Shown piece by piece: positions 46,233-55,042 of a stretch of 64,000 nucleotides of DNA. The DNA is from Sphingobium sp. CR2-8 (lineage in GTDB: Bacteria > Pseudomonadota > Alphaproteobacteria > Sphingomonadales > Sphingomonadaceae). Numbering within the stretch: position 1 is the first letter of the stretch; each line of letters starts with the position of its first letter. Location of the stretch: NCBI RefSeq assembly GCF_035818615.1, contig NZ_JAYKZY010000001.1, positions 722,501 through 786,500 of the forward strand, read 5' to 3'. The position numbers and the translations under genes were made by a program. The notes beneath the pieces were generated by a model. The model saw nothing but the letters and a program-made list of their open reading frames with translations. It did no database searches and was not told the DNA's origin.

Positions 46233-47249
46233 TCAGTCTGTCATGTTGATCGCGATCTTGCCGACATGCGTTCCGCTTTCCAGATGAAGGAGGGCGGCTC
46301 GAAAATCAGAGAAGCCGAATACGGAATCGATCACCGGCCGCATGTCGGTCGCCTGCATGGCCGCGAGAAGGGCCTCAAAGGAGAGCCGCGGCCCTACGGA
46401 GACGGGCTTGATATTGACTGAACGGATCTGCATCGCGATCGGCGAGACACCACCTTGTGTTCCTGTGACATAACCCACCAGCCCGATCTCGCCCCCGGCC
46501 CGGGTGCATGCCACCGAATGATTAATCGTGCCCGACCCACCGATTTCGATGACCTTGTCGACGCCCTTGCCGTCGGTCAGGTCCAATATCGGCTTCTCCC
46601 ATTCAGGCGTATCGCGATAGTTTATCACCGCGCTGGCCCCCATTGACCTGAGCTTCTCGGCCTTCGCCTCCGATGATGTCAGCGCCAGCACGCGAGCGCC
46701 GAACATCCGGGCGATTTGGAGACCAAAGAGCGACACGCCACCTGTACCCTGGATCAGCACCGTCTGTCCCGGCGCGAGCGGCGCTGCGACGTGGAGCGCA
46801 GACCAGGCCGATACGGCCGCGCAGGGAAGCGAGGCAGCCTCGATGTAAGACAGGCTGTCGGGCAGATGGACGATCGCCCGCTCTTCGACGCGCACATATT
46901 CCGCAAGCATGCCATCGATCGTGGTGCCGATACTGTTAGACCGATACTCGGCGATATGCGGGCCACCCACCCAATCGCATACGCAATTGGCCGTCACCCG
47001 ATCGCCGACCTTCACCCGCGCTACGTCAGACCCGATTGCAACCACGTCGCCAGCACCGTCTGAAAGTGGCACCAGATGATGCGCCAGGGGCCCCGGATAA
47101 CTGCCCTTGGCAATGATCGTGTCGCGATAGTTGAGGGAAGCGGCGCGTACCTTGATCAGGACATCGCGCCGTCCAAGCTCGGGCACAGGCTCTTCGACCA
47201 GTTCCAGATCTTCGTATTGGCCAGGCTTGGTGACACGGATCGCCCTCAT
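46233..47249 (-). CDS. MDR-superfamily alcohol dehydrogenase / quinone-oxidoreductase-like enzyme
   Basis: 338 aa from the ATG at 47247-47249 (MRAIRVTKPGQYEDLELVEE) with AAGGAAG upstream. The GroES-like N-terminal domain has KVRAASLNYRDTIIAKGSYP and VPLSDGAGDVVAIGSDVARV. The Rossmann motif is VLIQGTGGVSLFGLQIARMF, followed by EAKAEKLRSMGASAVINY. The four-Cys structural zinc site is absent and catalytic zinc ligands are not evident, so it is closer to the NADPH-quinone/enoyl reductase branch. First gene of the operon leading to fbiC-npdG; dyad site 6 lies 376 nt upstream. Confidence 0.9.
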   Translation of the reverse strand: MRAIRVTKPGQYEDLELVEEPVPELGRRDVLIKVRAASLNYRDTIIAKGSYPGPLAHHLVPLSDGAGDVVAIGSDVARVKVGDRVTANCVCDWVGGPHIAEYRSNSIGTTIDGMLAEYVRVEERAIVHLPDSLSYIEAASLPCAAVSAWSALHVAAPLAPGQTVLIQGTGGVSLFGLQIARMFGARVLALTSSEAKAEKLRSMGASAVINYRDTPEWEKPILDLTDGKGVDKVIEIGGSGTINHSVACTRAGGEIGLVGYVTGTQGGVSPIAMQIRSVNIKPVSVGPRLSFEALLAAMQATDMRPVIDSVFGFSDFRAALLHLESGTHVGKIAINMTD

Positions 47250-47624
47250 CAAATTCTTCCTTACAAGGATGTGTGATAAATTGCCCTGTTCAGGCCGCTG
47301 CTTGCAGAAAGCGGCAGCAGGAACAGTGCGTCCGGCGCACAATATGCGTACAATGATGGCCGGCGCGTACGCAGCCTGCAGCGATCATCCTTTTTTCCAA
47401 AACGCATGATTCCCCCTGCTCCAACGGCATATCATGTGGCGGATACGGAACGCACGGCCCCCGCTTCATCGCGCGGGCCGGCATGAACGACCGCGCAGCC
47501 GGTTGCGGAACCGTGAATTGCCCGGGCTAGCAACCGTCTAAGACCAGGGGATGGCCTCTTGCTCGGTTCGTACATGATGGCTCCTCTCGTCACCGGCGCG
47601 TTCAAACGCACTCGACTCTATTAA
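47250..47624. other. Intergenic region upstream of the ADH-fbiC operon, no recognised gene
   Basis: 375 bases of the 534-bp divergent region between the ADH and enoyl-CoA hydratase genes. It presumably holds the leader and promoter of the ADH-AhpD-ECH-fbiC-npdG operon. I see no convincing coding sequence. Confidence 0.45.
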
Positions 47625-47642
47625 CTTGACAGTCAGCAAGTT
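47625..47642. promoter_or_regulatory. ACTTG-N8-CAAGT dyad (site 6)
   Basis: ACTTG (47625-47629), ACAGTCAG, CAAGT (47638-47642). Both half-sites are perfect; with one flanking base each side the arms are AACTTG and CAAGTT. It lies between the divergent ADH-fbiC-npdG operon and the enoyl-CoA hydratase at 47784. Confidence 0.6.
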
Positions 47643-47720
47643 TTAGCAGCTTATTTGTCAGGCATCAATGATATTCGGAGCCAATCCGGATCGCCACGAT
47701 TTAACCGAGAGGATCCGCGC

Positions 47721-47780
47721 ATGGCAGCCATCGCCACAGCGGACAATGAGAGAGGACGCCGTCGCGGCGCAGGCAGATAA
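47721..47780 (+). CDS. Possible short leader peptide before enoyl-CoA hydratase
   Basis: A 19-codon frame (MAAIATADNERGRRRGAGR) with GAGAGGA upstream, ending 3 nt before the hydratase ATG. It could couple translation or be chance. No homology is known to me. Confidence 0.2.
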   Translation: MAAIATADNERGRRRGAGR

Positions 47781-47783
47781 AAT

Positions 47784-48551
47784 ATGTCCCATAGATCTGA
47801 TGACGTAAACTTCATGTTGGACGGGCATGTGGCGACGATAGAGCTATCACGGCCGCCGCATAATTATGTCGACGCCGCATCACTGACTTCCCTTGCTGAC
47901 TGTTTCGCCAGCATGGATGCCAATGATGACGTTCGATGCATCCTGCTCACGTCGAGGGGAAAATCCTTCTGCGCAGGGGCCGACTTTTCAACCGACGAGG
48001 GTAGCGGCGATACAGCGCGAGAATTTTATATGGCCGCGTCGCGCCTGTTCGCCGGGCGCAAACCTGTCGTGGCTGCCATTCAGGGTGCTGCGATCGGTGC
48101 GGGCATGGGTCTGGCTTTGCTCGCAGACTTCCGCATTGCGACCCCTCAAGCGCGATTCTCCGCCAATTTCGTCAAACTGGGGATACATCCCGGCTTTGGC
48201 CTCACCCACAGCCTGCCCCGGTTGATAGGACAGCAGAAAGCGGCGATGCTTCTCTATACCGGCAGGCGGATTGACGGCAAGGAAGCCCAGCGGATCGGGC
48301 TGGTAGACAGCCTTGTTGAAGCGAGCGATCTTCATGATTGCGCTATGGCCCTGGCCCAGGAAATCGCGCAGGGGGCTCCGCTTGCCGTTATTGCGACCCG
48401 CGCGACGCTGCGAGATGGCCTGGCAGATGCGGTGAGCCGTCAGATGGCGCATGAAGCCAGCGAACAGGAGCGATTATTCGTGACGGACGATTTCAAAGAA
48501 GGGATGCGAGCCGTTGCCGAACGACGTCCCGGACATTTTTTTGCCCGTTAG
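47784..48551 (+). CDS. Enoyl-CoA hydratase/isomerase family (second)
   Basis: 255 aa, crotonase fold: HVATIELSRPPHNYVDAASL, oxyanion segments SFCAGADFSTDEGSGDTARE and AIQGAAIGAGMGLALLADFR, and FVKLGIHPGFGLTHSLPRLI. The first catalytic Glu position of hydratases is occupied within LGIHPGFG, which lacks Glu, so isomerase or another crotonase activity is possible. It is monocistronic, divergent from the ADH-fbiC operon, with dyad site 6 about 140 nt upstream. Confidence 0.88.
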   Translation: MSHRSDDVNFMLDGHVATIELSRPPHNYVDAASLTSLADCFASMDANDDVRCILLTSRGKSFCAGADFSTDEGSGDTAREFYMAASRLFAGRKPVVAAIQGAAIGAGMGLALLADFRIATPQARFSANFVKLGIHPGFGLTHSLPRLIGQQKAAMLLYTGRRIDGKEAQRIGLVDSLVEASDLHDCAMALAQEIAQGAPLAVIATRATLRDGLADAVSRQMAHEASEQERLFVTDDFKEGMRAVAERRPGHFFAR

Positions 48552-48635
48552 AGCTTCCGGCTGCCAAAGCCATCAAGCCTGCTTCCGTTGGGTACTCAGG
48601 GCGCAAGCTGATTTGATGGGCCCATGCACGGCTTG

Positions 48636-49268
48636 TCAGTTTCGGTGGACGACAAGCTGGCCACGAAGGATTTCAATGAAGCTATCGACGATGAAGTCGA
48701 ACTCAACATGGGCATCTGCATTCCTGTCGAGCAGTTGCCGATCGACATTACCGCGCACGAAGTCATATGCCACTTCGGCCACATGATCGGCACTAACAGT
48801 GCGCCTGATATCTCCGCTTTCCTGGCCAGCCAGAATGGATTTGCGGAATATATCCACCGTCTGGATGCGACGATCGCGATATAATCGCGCTACAGGTTCA
48901 CGGAAAGCAGCTTCCCCCGCTATCCTGATGTACGCTGTGAATGCGGCGCCACTGCGATCTGGAATCGCCGCAACATAGCGGATCTGTCGCGCAAAACTTT
49001 CAAACCCCGATGGCTCGCTATCGAGCGATTGCAGCTCGTGGGAGATCGTTCCGATGATGTGCATTGCCAATGCGTTGAGCAATCCATCCTTATTGCCAAA
49101 ATAGAAATTGACCAGCTCGTGGCTGCAGTCGGCTTTCCTACCGATATCCTGAAGAGAGAAGCGATCAAACCCGTTTTCGATGACAAGCTGCATCGCCGCT
49201 GACAATATTCTGCTGCGGGATTCTATCCTTCGCTGGGCCTGCGATCGCCTCGGAGGCTTGGGGGTCAT
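48636..49268 (-). CDS. TetR/AcrR-family regulator, paralogous to the one at 24841
   Basis: 210 aa from the ATG at 49266-49268 (MTPKPPRRSQAQRRIESRSR). The HTH FDRFSLQDIGRKADCSHELVNFYFGNKDGLLNALA closely matches the TetR at 24841, including the rare Cys and Asn-x-Tyr-Phe-Gly-Asn-Lys-Asp-Gly block. The C-terminal domain AFTAYIRIAGEAAFREPVAR also parallels that of the paralogue. It lies between the F420 operon side and the TonB-HyuAB side of the cluster and is a candidate regulator of the dyad-bearing promoters. Confidence 0.88.
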   Translation of the reverse strand: MTPKPPRRSQAQRRIESRSRILSAAMQLVIENGFDRFSLQDIGRKADCSHELVNFYFGNKDGLLNALAMHIIGTISHELQSLDSEPSGFESFARQIRYVAAIPDRSGAAFTAYIRIAGEAAFREPVARLYRDRRIQTVDIFRKSILAGQESGDIRRTVSADHVAEVAYDFVRGNVDRQLLDRNADAHVEFDFIVDSFIEILRGQLVVHRN

Positions 49269-49553
49269 CCGTCCCACGCGATGCCGTTACTGGTCTGCAA
49301 AGAAGCGCCAACATCATGACAGGCCTGGCCGAAGCGAAAATCAGATTTCATGAAGGGCGATGTCCAAAACCTTCATCCGGATTGGAGTTTCAACACCTAG
49401 CTACCAAATCCGACCGAAGGAGCTCTCCGTGCCCGGCACGATCCGTACATAGTATCTACACACGAAAAATGCCGAACACGGACCGTTATTTCCATTCAAT
49501 CAGATTAGACAGAATAGCAAATGACGTGTTAGACGACCGATGTCTGATAACGA

Positions 49554-50638
49554 TCAGCGCCTGATGTTCGGGAGCACATCCTCCACTGCATATCTGTAGC
49601 TCTCACCTGGCCGGCCATTCGAATCCGCCGTCCACAAAATGAGCTTGTCGATGCCAAGCTCGGACATTTCGAGCAACCGTTCAACGCAGCGCTGGGGATC
49701 ACCAACAAGGCCGAATTTGTCGATGAATTCCGGATCGAGCGCTTGGGTCTGTTTGCTAACGTTCGCTCCATGATTTTTCATGTCGTAGGAGCTTGCGACG
49801 CGTTCCAGGTTTACGCGTTGTTCATCGGAGACCGGCCCCACAACCTTCTTGTTCATGATCGAAAAGCGGCTCATCGACGCGACCATGCCCTGTGCCAGTT
49901 CACGGGCGAAATCCACATTGGTGTGCGGATAAAATGGCACGATCGCCGCAAATTTCACAGAAGCAGGATCGCGCCCGTTCCGCTCCAATTCTGCTCTGGC
50001 TTCGGCCATGCCCCATTCGAGACGTTTTGTATCCCCCCGACGGCCAGCGCAATGCGGTCGGCATGCCGGGCAGCCATCGTTATGACCTTAGGCCCTGTTG
50101 CCACCACTTCAAACTCTGGCTTTACAAAGCCCTCGGGCAGCCATTTGAGCCGGCTCGTTTCAGGCGCGTTCGCGATCGCCAGATTGTCGAAATTCGTCGG
50201 CAGGCTCCCAAGGAAACTTGCAGCATCCTCACGCAGCACCTCTTCGCCGCGAAGATAGGCCTGTATCGTTGCGAGCGCCCGTTCGAAATAGGAAAGCGGG
50301 ACCGGCGGAGCGCCGATATAGGCCAACGAGGAATCCCCACGCCCGATACTAAGCGTCATACGGCCTTGGGATGCAACCTGGAGCGAAGCGGCCGCGCTTG
50401 CGAGGACGGAAGGATGGCGGGTGGCAGGATTGCTCGTCCCAGTTCCCAGCTTCAATGTCGTTGTCTGCGCTGCGCACCATGTCAGAACGGTAAAGGCCTC
50501 AGCGGCGAGGGTTTGCGAATCCGCAAGGACCCCGCCATCCCAACCATCTGTTTCGAGACGCTTCGCGCGAACAGCAATCCCTCTCGGGTCCTGGCTACTG
50601 CCATCGGAAACAAGGGATGCCCAAACTTCAACGGTCAT
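49554..50638 (-). pseudogene. F420-type LLM-class oxidoreductase with a single-base frameshift
   Basis: Two overlapping frames make one luciferase-like protein: MTVEVWASLVSDGSSQDPRG...MAARHADRIALAVGG and then MAEARAELERNGRDPASVKF...VGDPQRCVERLLEMSELGID. Adding one C to the six-C run at 50033-50038 joins them as ADRIALAVGGDTKRLEWGMA, giving 361 aa, the normal family length. Motifs FTVLTWCAAQTTTLKLGTGT, SNPATRHPSVLASAAASLQV and GRMTLSIGRGDSSLAY are those of F420-dependent LLM reductases/dehydrogenases. It is the last gene of the minus-strand operon that begins at the TonB receptor (61618). It may be a real pseudogene, a phase-variable tract or a sequencing error in a homopolymer. Confidence 0.88.
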
Positions 50639-50653
50639 GATCTACTCCTATAA

Positions 50654-51232
50654 TTACGAAGCTGCCGCACGCCAGGCGGACACCTCAGCGCGACCCGACG
50701 CTGCCGCGCTGGTTTGCGGGCTTAAACGCCAGTCCTGATAGATGGGGTCATCAGGGAAGAATTGGCCCCAGTTCGAGATTTCGGGTGCACTCATCAGATG
50801 CCAGCCCGGCTTGGCCTCGATTTCCCTGTTCCAGTCCCAAACGCAGACGCGATGCAACACTTTCCAGATGCCATCACGCTTTTCACACAAGTCGCGATAA
50901 CGACCGCCTAGGAACATGGCAGAGCTATGATCGCGATAGGTCGTGACAACCAGGAACATGGCTTCTCGCTTGGCGAAATCGCCGCTCAACTCGCTGTAGA
51001 CATTCGACACATGATGGTTACTGTTTATCAGCTTTGTTTTTGCCCTTATGGCCTCATCACACCAGTCATGGGCATTGCCGCGAAACCGGCCGTGATCGTC
51101 TGTCCCGTCCGGCCAATATGTCGACTTCATGAGGTCGACATCCATGCGATCGACTGCCCTGCAATATTGCATAAGATTGTCGGCAAGGGCCTGTTTGTCG
51201 TATAGAGTTTCTATCAGCTTTTCATCGGCCAT
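50654..51232 (-). CDS. SnoaL-like / NTF2-fold protein
   Basis: 192 aa, cytosolic, alpha+beta barrel of the SnoaL_4 group: LYDKQALADNLMQYCRAVDR, MDVDLMKSTYWPDGTDDHGR, HHVSNVYSELSGDFAKREAM, GGRYRDLCEKRDGIWKVLHR and VCVWDWNREIE. Members include dehydratases, isomerases and ring-hydroxylating small subunits. The YWPDGTDDHG segment is common in SnoaL_4 proteins of sphingomonad aromatic and terpenoid clusters. It lies 15 nt upstream of the LLM gene and 30 nt downstream of the aldehyde dehydrogenase, same operon. Confidence 0.85.
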   Translation of the reverse strand: MADEKLIETLYDKQALADNLMQYCRAVDRMDVDLMKSTYWPDGTDDHGRFRGNAHDWCDEAIRAKTKLINSNHHVSNVYSELSGDFAKREAMFLVVTTYRDHSSAMFLGGRYRDLCEKRDGIWKVLHRVCVWDWNREIEAKPGWHLMSAPEISNWGQFFPDDPIYQDWRLSPQTSAAASGRAEVSAWRAAAS

Positions 51233-51262
51233 ATCCGCATCCTCCGTTATCTTCTGACGCTT

Positions 51263-52678
51263 TTATTTCGGGATATAGATGGATTTCGACTGGGTGAATT
51301 CGAGCAGGCCCGCCCGCCCGTTCTCCACCCCGATCCCTGATTGCTTGAACCCTGAGAAGGGAACATGCGGTGCCACCTGACGGTTCTGGTTGATCCAGAT
51401 CGAGCCGGTATCCATCCGCTTTGCGATCGCGACCGCCGCGTCGATATCCTCAGACCAGACCGAACCGGCCAAACCATATTCGGAACAATTGGCTTGGTCG
51501 ATCACGTCATCGATATCGCTAAAACGCATCATCGGCAGGACCGGACCAAATGCCTCCTCGCAAACGACCGCCGCATCCTCAGGCGGATTGTCGACCAGCG
51601 TCAAGGGAATGAAATAGCCTTCCCCCTGCGACACGCTGCTACCGCGCAGAAGCGTAAGCCCATTGGCCTCGGCATCCGCTATCAGCGCTGTAACCCTGCG
51701 ATACTGCGCAAGATTTTGTACCGGCCCATGCGTGACGCCCGGCGTCTCCCCGTCGCCAACCACAGCGGCAAGGAGGCGGGCATGCAACCGGTCGCGCACT
51801 GCGTCGTAGATATCGGCGTGTACATAGAGCCGCTTGGTTGCGATGCAAACCTGAGCGCTGTTGAAAAAGGCGCCCGCAAACATGGCATCGGCGACCGTAT
51901 CAGGGTCAGCGTCAGGCAGGACGATCGCGGCATCGTTGCCCCCCAATTCAAGCGTGATGCGCTTGAGATCACGCGACGCAGCCTCCATCACCTTCTTGCC
52001 GGTAGCTGTAGAGCCAGTGAAGGAAATTTTTGCAAAGCCGCTATGGGATGAGATGAGTGGTCCCAGCGCATCGTCGCCAGAAAGCACATTGAAAACGCCG
52101 GCGGGCAGGATATCCCTTGCAAGCTCGCCAAGCTTGAGCGCGCAGAGCGGCGTATAGGGCGACGGCTTTAGAACCACGGTATTGCCCGTCAACAACGCAG
52201 GGGCAATTTTCCAGATCGTCAGAAGGAAGGGGAAATTCCAGGGAACGATCGCCGCGACAACGCCAAAGGGAACATGATGCACCTCGACGCGACGCGTCGC
52301 ACTGTCTTCCACCACCTCAACAGGTACGTCCTGCGCGACCACCGCCCGAAGCCAGGTCGCACCCGAGAGAATCTCGCGCGTGGCAAGTGCCAGTGGCCGA
52401 CCCTGCTCGCGCGTGAACAACGCGCCAAACCCGGCAGCGTTCGCCTCGATCGCATCGGCCAATGCAAGCAGTGCCCGACGCCGCTCTACAATGGGAGTAT
52501 CGCGCCATTGGGGAAAGGCAGTCTGCGCCGCATCGACGGCGCGATCAAGAAGCGCGGCGTCCGCTGCCGGGGCCGAGGCGAAGGCTTTTCCCGTCGCCGG
52601 GTTTATGACAGCGACCTGATCGGGGGTCACGATCCTGGCGCCAGCTATAGTGATCGTGAAATCATCGTCAAACGTCAT
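51263..52678 (-). CDS. NAD(P)-dependent aldehyde dehydrogenase
   Basis: 471 aa from the ATG at 52676-52678 (MTFDDDFTITIAGARIVTPD) with GGAG upstream. Catalytic features: PWNF with N148, general base E244 in ITLELGGND and nucleophile C278 in FFNSAQVCIATKR. The cofactor loop is FTGSTATGKKV. It resembles the betaine/vanillin aldehyde dehydrogenase branch and would oxidise an aldehyde intermediate to the acid for CoA activation by the synthetase two genes away. Same operon, 78 nt after the SDR gene. Confidence 0.93.
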   Translation of the reverse strand: MTFDDDFTITIAGARIVTPDQVAVINPATGKAFASAPAADAALLDRAVDAAQTAFPQWRDTPIVERRRALLALADAIEANAAGFGALFTREQGRPLALATREILSGATWLRAVVAQDVPVEVVEDSATRRVEVHHVPFGVVAAIVPWNFPFLLTIWKIAPALLTGNTVVLKPSPYTPLCALKLGELARDILPAGVFNVLSGDDALGPLISSHSGFAKISFTGSTATGKKVMEAASRDLKRITLELGGNDAAIVLPDADPDTVADAMFAGAFFNSAQVCIATKRLYVHADIYDAVRDRLHARLLAAVVGDGETPGVTHGPVQNLAQYRRVTALIADAEANGLTLLRGSSVSQGEGYFIPLTLVDNPPEDAAVVCEEAFGPVLPMMRFSDIDDVIDQANCSEYGLAGSVWSEDIDAAVAIAKRMDTGSIWINQNRQVAPHVPFSGFKQSGIGVENGRAGLLEFTQSKSIYIPK

Positions 52679-52756
52679 CACCAACTCCGGATTGATGTGC
52701 AGGGCTGGCAATCCAAGCTCTGGCGAGGGTCCAGCCGCTTTTGGGGAAAGGGCAGG

Positions 52757-53542
52757 TCAGCGCGGAGCCATTCTGATGGCGCCATCAAGCCTGACGTCCT
52801 CACCGTTGAAATAGCCGCAGGTGATCATCGTTTCTGCCAGCTGGGCAAATTCCTGGGGCAGGCCTAGGCGCGGGGGAAACGGCACCGTAGCCGAAAGCTT
52901 GGCCTTAAACTCCTCGCTCGCTCGCGCGAACATCGGCGTGCTGAAAAGGCCAGGGAGAATGGTGTTGATCCGAATGGCTTCACGCGCAAGGTCGCGTGCG
53001 ATAGGCAACGTCATGCCGACCACCCCGGCCTTGGAAGCTGCGTAGCCGACCTGTCCGACTTGACCGTCTTCGGCCGCAACTGACGCGGTATTGATGATAA
53101 CGCCGCGATCTCCATCGGCGAGCGGCGCCAGGGTCATCATGCCGGCTGCGCTCTTGGTGATGCAGCGAAACGTTCCCAGCAGATTGATCTGGACGATCCG
53201 CTCGAAACTTTCGAGCGAATGGGTCGTAATCGCGCCGGTCTCACGATCGCGCGACGCGGTCCTGGCCTTGCCGCTCCCGATGCCGGCACAATTAACCAGA
53301 ATGCGCTCCTGACCTATTGCTGCTCGCGCTGCTGCAAAGCCTTCATCCACCGAAAGAGCGGACGACACATCCACAGGACAGAAGATTCCGCCCAACTCTG
53401 CTGCCAAAGCTTCGCCGCGATCCCTGTCGAGGTCGAACAACGCAACCTTGACGCCATGTCCAGCCAGCCGGCGAGCAGTCGCTTCACCCAGCCCGCTTGC
53501 CCCGCCTGTGACGACGGCAGCAATATCCGATCCCAAAATCAT
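52757..53542 (-). CDS. Short-chain dehydrogenase, 3-hydroxyacyl-CoA dehydrogenase type 2 (17beta-HSD10)-like
   Basis: 261 aa. Classical SDR: cofactor motif VTGGASGLGEATARRLAGHG (about 11-30), NAG-type motif ILVNCAGIGSG, and catalytic S154, Y167, K171 (TASVAAEDGQVGQVGYAASKAG). The acid after beta-2 (ALFDLDRDRG) favours NAD. The sequence KAGVVGMTLPIARDLAREAIRINTILPGLFSTPMF is typical of the HSD10 group, which oxidises 3-hydroxyacyl-CoAs or hydroxysteroids. The start overlaps the acyl-CoA synthetase stop by 4 nt. Confidence 0.92.
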   Translation of the reverse strand: MILGSDIAAVVTGGASGLGEATARRLAGHGVKVALFDLDRDRGEALAAELGGIFCPVDVSSALSVDEGFAAARAAIGQERILVNCAGIGSGKARTASRDRETGAITTHSLESFERIVQINLLGTFRCITKSAAGMMTLAPLADGDRGVIINTASVAAEDGQVGQVGYAASKAGVVGMTLPIARDLAREAIRINTILPGLFSTPMFARASEEFKAKLSATVPFPPRLGLPQEFAQLAETMITCGYFNGEDVRLDGAIRMAPR

Positions 53543-55029
53543 ACGCTCTTTCCTGTCAAAGGCCCGACGAGGTTTTCATTCATGCGCTCTTGCCGCAGTT
53601 GCGAGCGGCGCACCTTCCCCGCCTCGTCCCGCAATTGGAACTGGGTAAACTCAAAACTGCGCGGCAATTTGTAACTGACAAGCCGACTGCGCAGGAACGC
53701 GATCAAATCGTCAGCGCCCGGTCGGCTAGAAGACCCGTCATTCAATTTGACGATGGCGTGCACTGACGCGCCGAGATCCTCGTCAGGAAGACCTATAACG
53801 ACAGCAGTCTCGACCGCAGGATGCTCCATGATCGCATTCTCGACCTCGGCAGGATAGATATTCGATCCGCCCGAAATGACGAGGTCGGTCCTGCGATCAG
53901 CGAGATAGAGATAGCCATCGGCATCAACCCAGCCGTGGTCGCCAAGCGATTCATAGTCGCTGGTACCAGAGGGCTGCTGCGCGCCGATATAATGATAGGC
54001 CTTTTGCGGATTATTGGGCTTCAACCAGACTTCGCCGATCGATCCGCTGGGCAGTTCGGCGCCTGCCTCGTCGAGAATGCGAACACTGCAATTTTTCGGT
54101 CTGCCAACAGAACCTTCGTGCAGCACCCACTCCGTGCCATTGATGGTTGTCGCCCCCACAGACTCAGTGCCCGCATAGGCCTCGTTGATTTTCTCCGCGC
54201 CGATCCAGTCGATCCAGGCATGTTTGAGCCAGCGCGGCATGGGCGCTGCCATGTGCCAGATATTGCGTAACGAAGACAGGTCGTAGCGCGCCTTTACGTC
54301 GTCCGGCAAACGCCATATGCGAAGCATCATGGTCGGCACGAAGTTGATGCTTGCAACGCCATGGCAATCGATGAGCCGCAACGTCTCTTCTGCGTCGAAC
54401 TTTGCAAGATTGATCAGCGGATTGCCCTTGAAGAGGGCATTATGCGCCATCGAAAAGGGCGCGTTATGATAAAGCGGTCCCGGATTTAAAACCGTTTCAC
54501 CGTCCGCAACCCCAAGATAAGTGGATTGACTATCGTACAGCGCGGGCTTGTGATCCACGATGATCTTGGGTCGCCCGGTCGACCCCCCTGATGACATGGC
54601 CTTCCAGTGCGAGGACACGATATCGGGCAACGGACCCTTGCCGGTTTCCGACAAGCCCCAGTCTGCTGAAATCGCGCCAACGCTTGACAGTCGATCCGCT
54701 TCGCTGGCGATCACCGCTGCCGGGCGCGCCAATTCGAGCATTGCAGCAAGTTCGGCTGCTGAACTGCGCCAGGATGCGGCATGGGGTACCGCGCCCAGTT
54801 TCCATATGGCAAATGTCCACTCAAAGAAGAGCAGCTCATTCTTGAGCGCAATGGTTACAAGATCATTTGCGCCCACGCCAAGCGCGGACAGCGCATAAGC
54901 GCGCCGCGTTGATCGCTCGTCGAGATCGCCCCAGCTAAGCGCCTCCTCGCCGACACGAACAGCTATAGTGTCCCGACCCAGCCGCGCCGCGTGGTGGTGC
55001 GGAATGTCGCGGAGCGGAATGGATGCCAT
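53539..55029 (-). CDS. Acyl-CoA synthetase (AMP-forming)
   Basis: 496 aa, ANL superfamily. The P-loop-like motif is MSSGGSTGRPKIIVDH, followed by the PGPLYHNAPFSMAHNALFKG segment, INEAYAGTESVGATTING, the hinge region ADGYLYLADRRTDLVISGGS and a C-terminal catalytic Lys in DEAGKVRRSQLRQ. It activates a carboxylic acid as its CoA thioester. Related synthetases in steroid and terpenoid pathways share the YHNAPF motif. It lies between HyuA (13 nt) and the SDR (overlap). Confidence 0.92.
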   Translation of the reverse strand: MASIPLRDIPHHHAARLGRDTIAVRVGEEALSWGDLDERSTRRAYALSALGVGANDLVTIALKNELLFFEWTFAIWKLGAVPHAASWRSSAAELAAMLELARPAAVIASEADRLSSVGAISADWGLSETGKGPLPDIVSSHWKAMSSGGSTGRPKIIVDHKPALYDSQSTYLGVADGETVLNPGPLYHNAPFSMAHNALFKGNPLINLAKFDAEETLRLIDCHGVASINFVPTMMLRIWRLPDDVKARYDLSSLRNIWHMAAPMPRWLKHAWIDWIGAEKINEAYAGTESVGATTINGTEWVLHEGSVGRPKNCSVRILDEAGAELPSGSIGEVWLKPNNPQKAYHYIGAQQPSGTSDYESLGDHGWVDADGYLYLADRRTDLVISGGSNIYPAEVENAIMEHPAVETAVVIGLPDEDLGASVHAIVKLNDGSSSRPGADDLIAFLRSRLVSYKLPRSFEFTQFQLRDEAGKVRRSQLRQERMNENLVGPLTGKSV

Positions 55030-55042
55030 GACCGCCCCCGCC

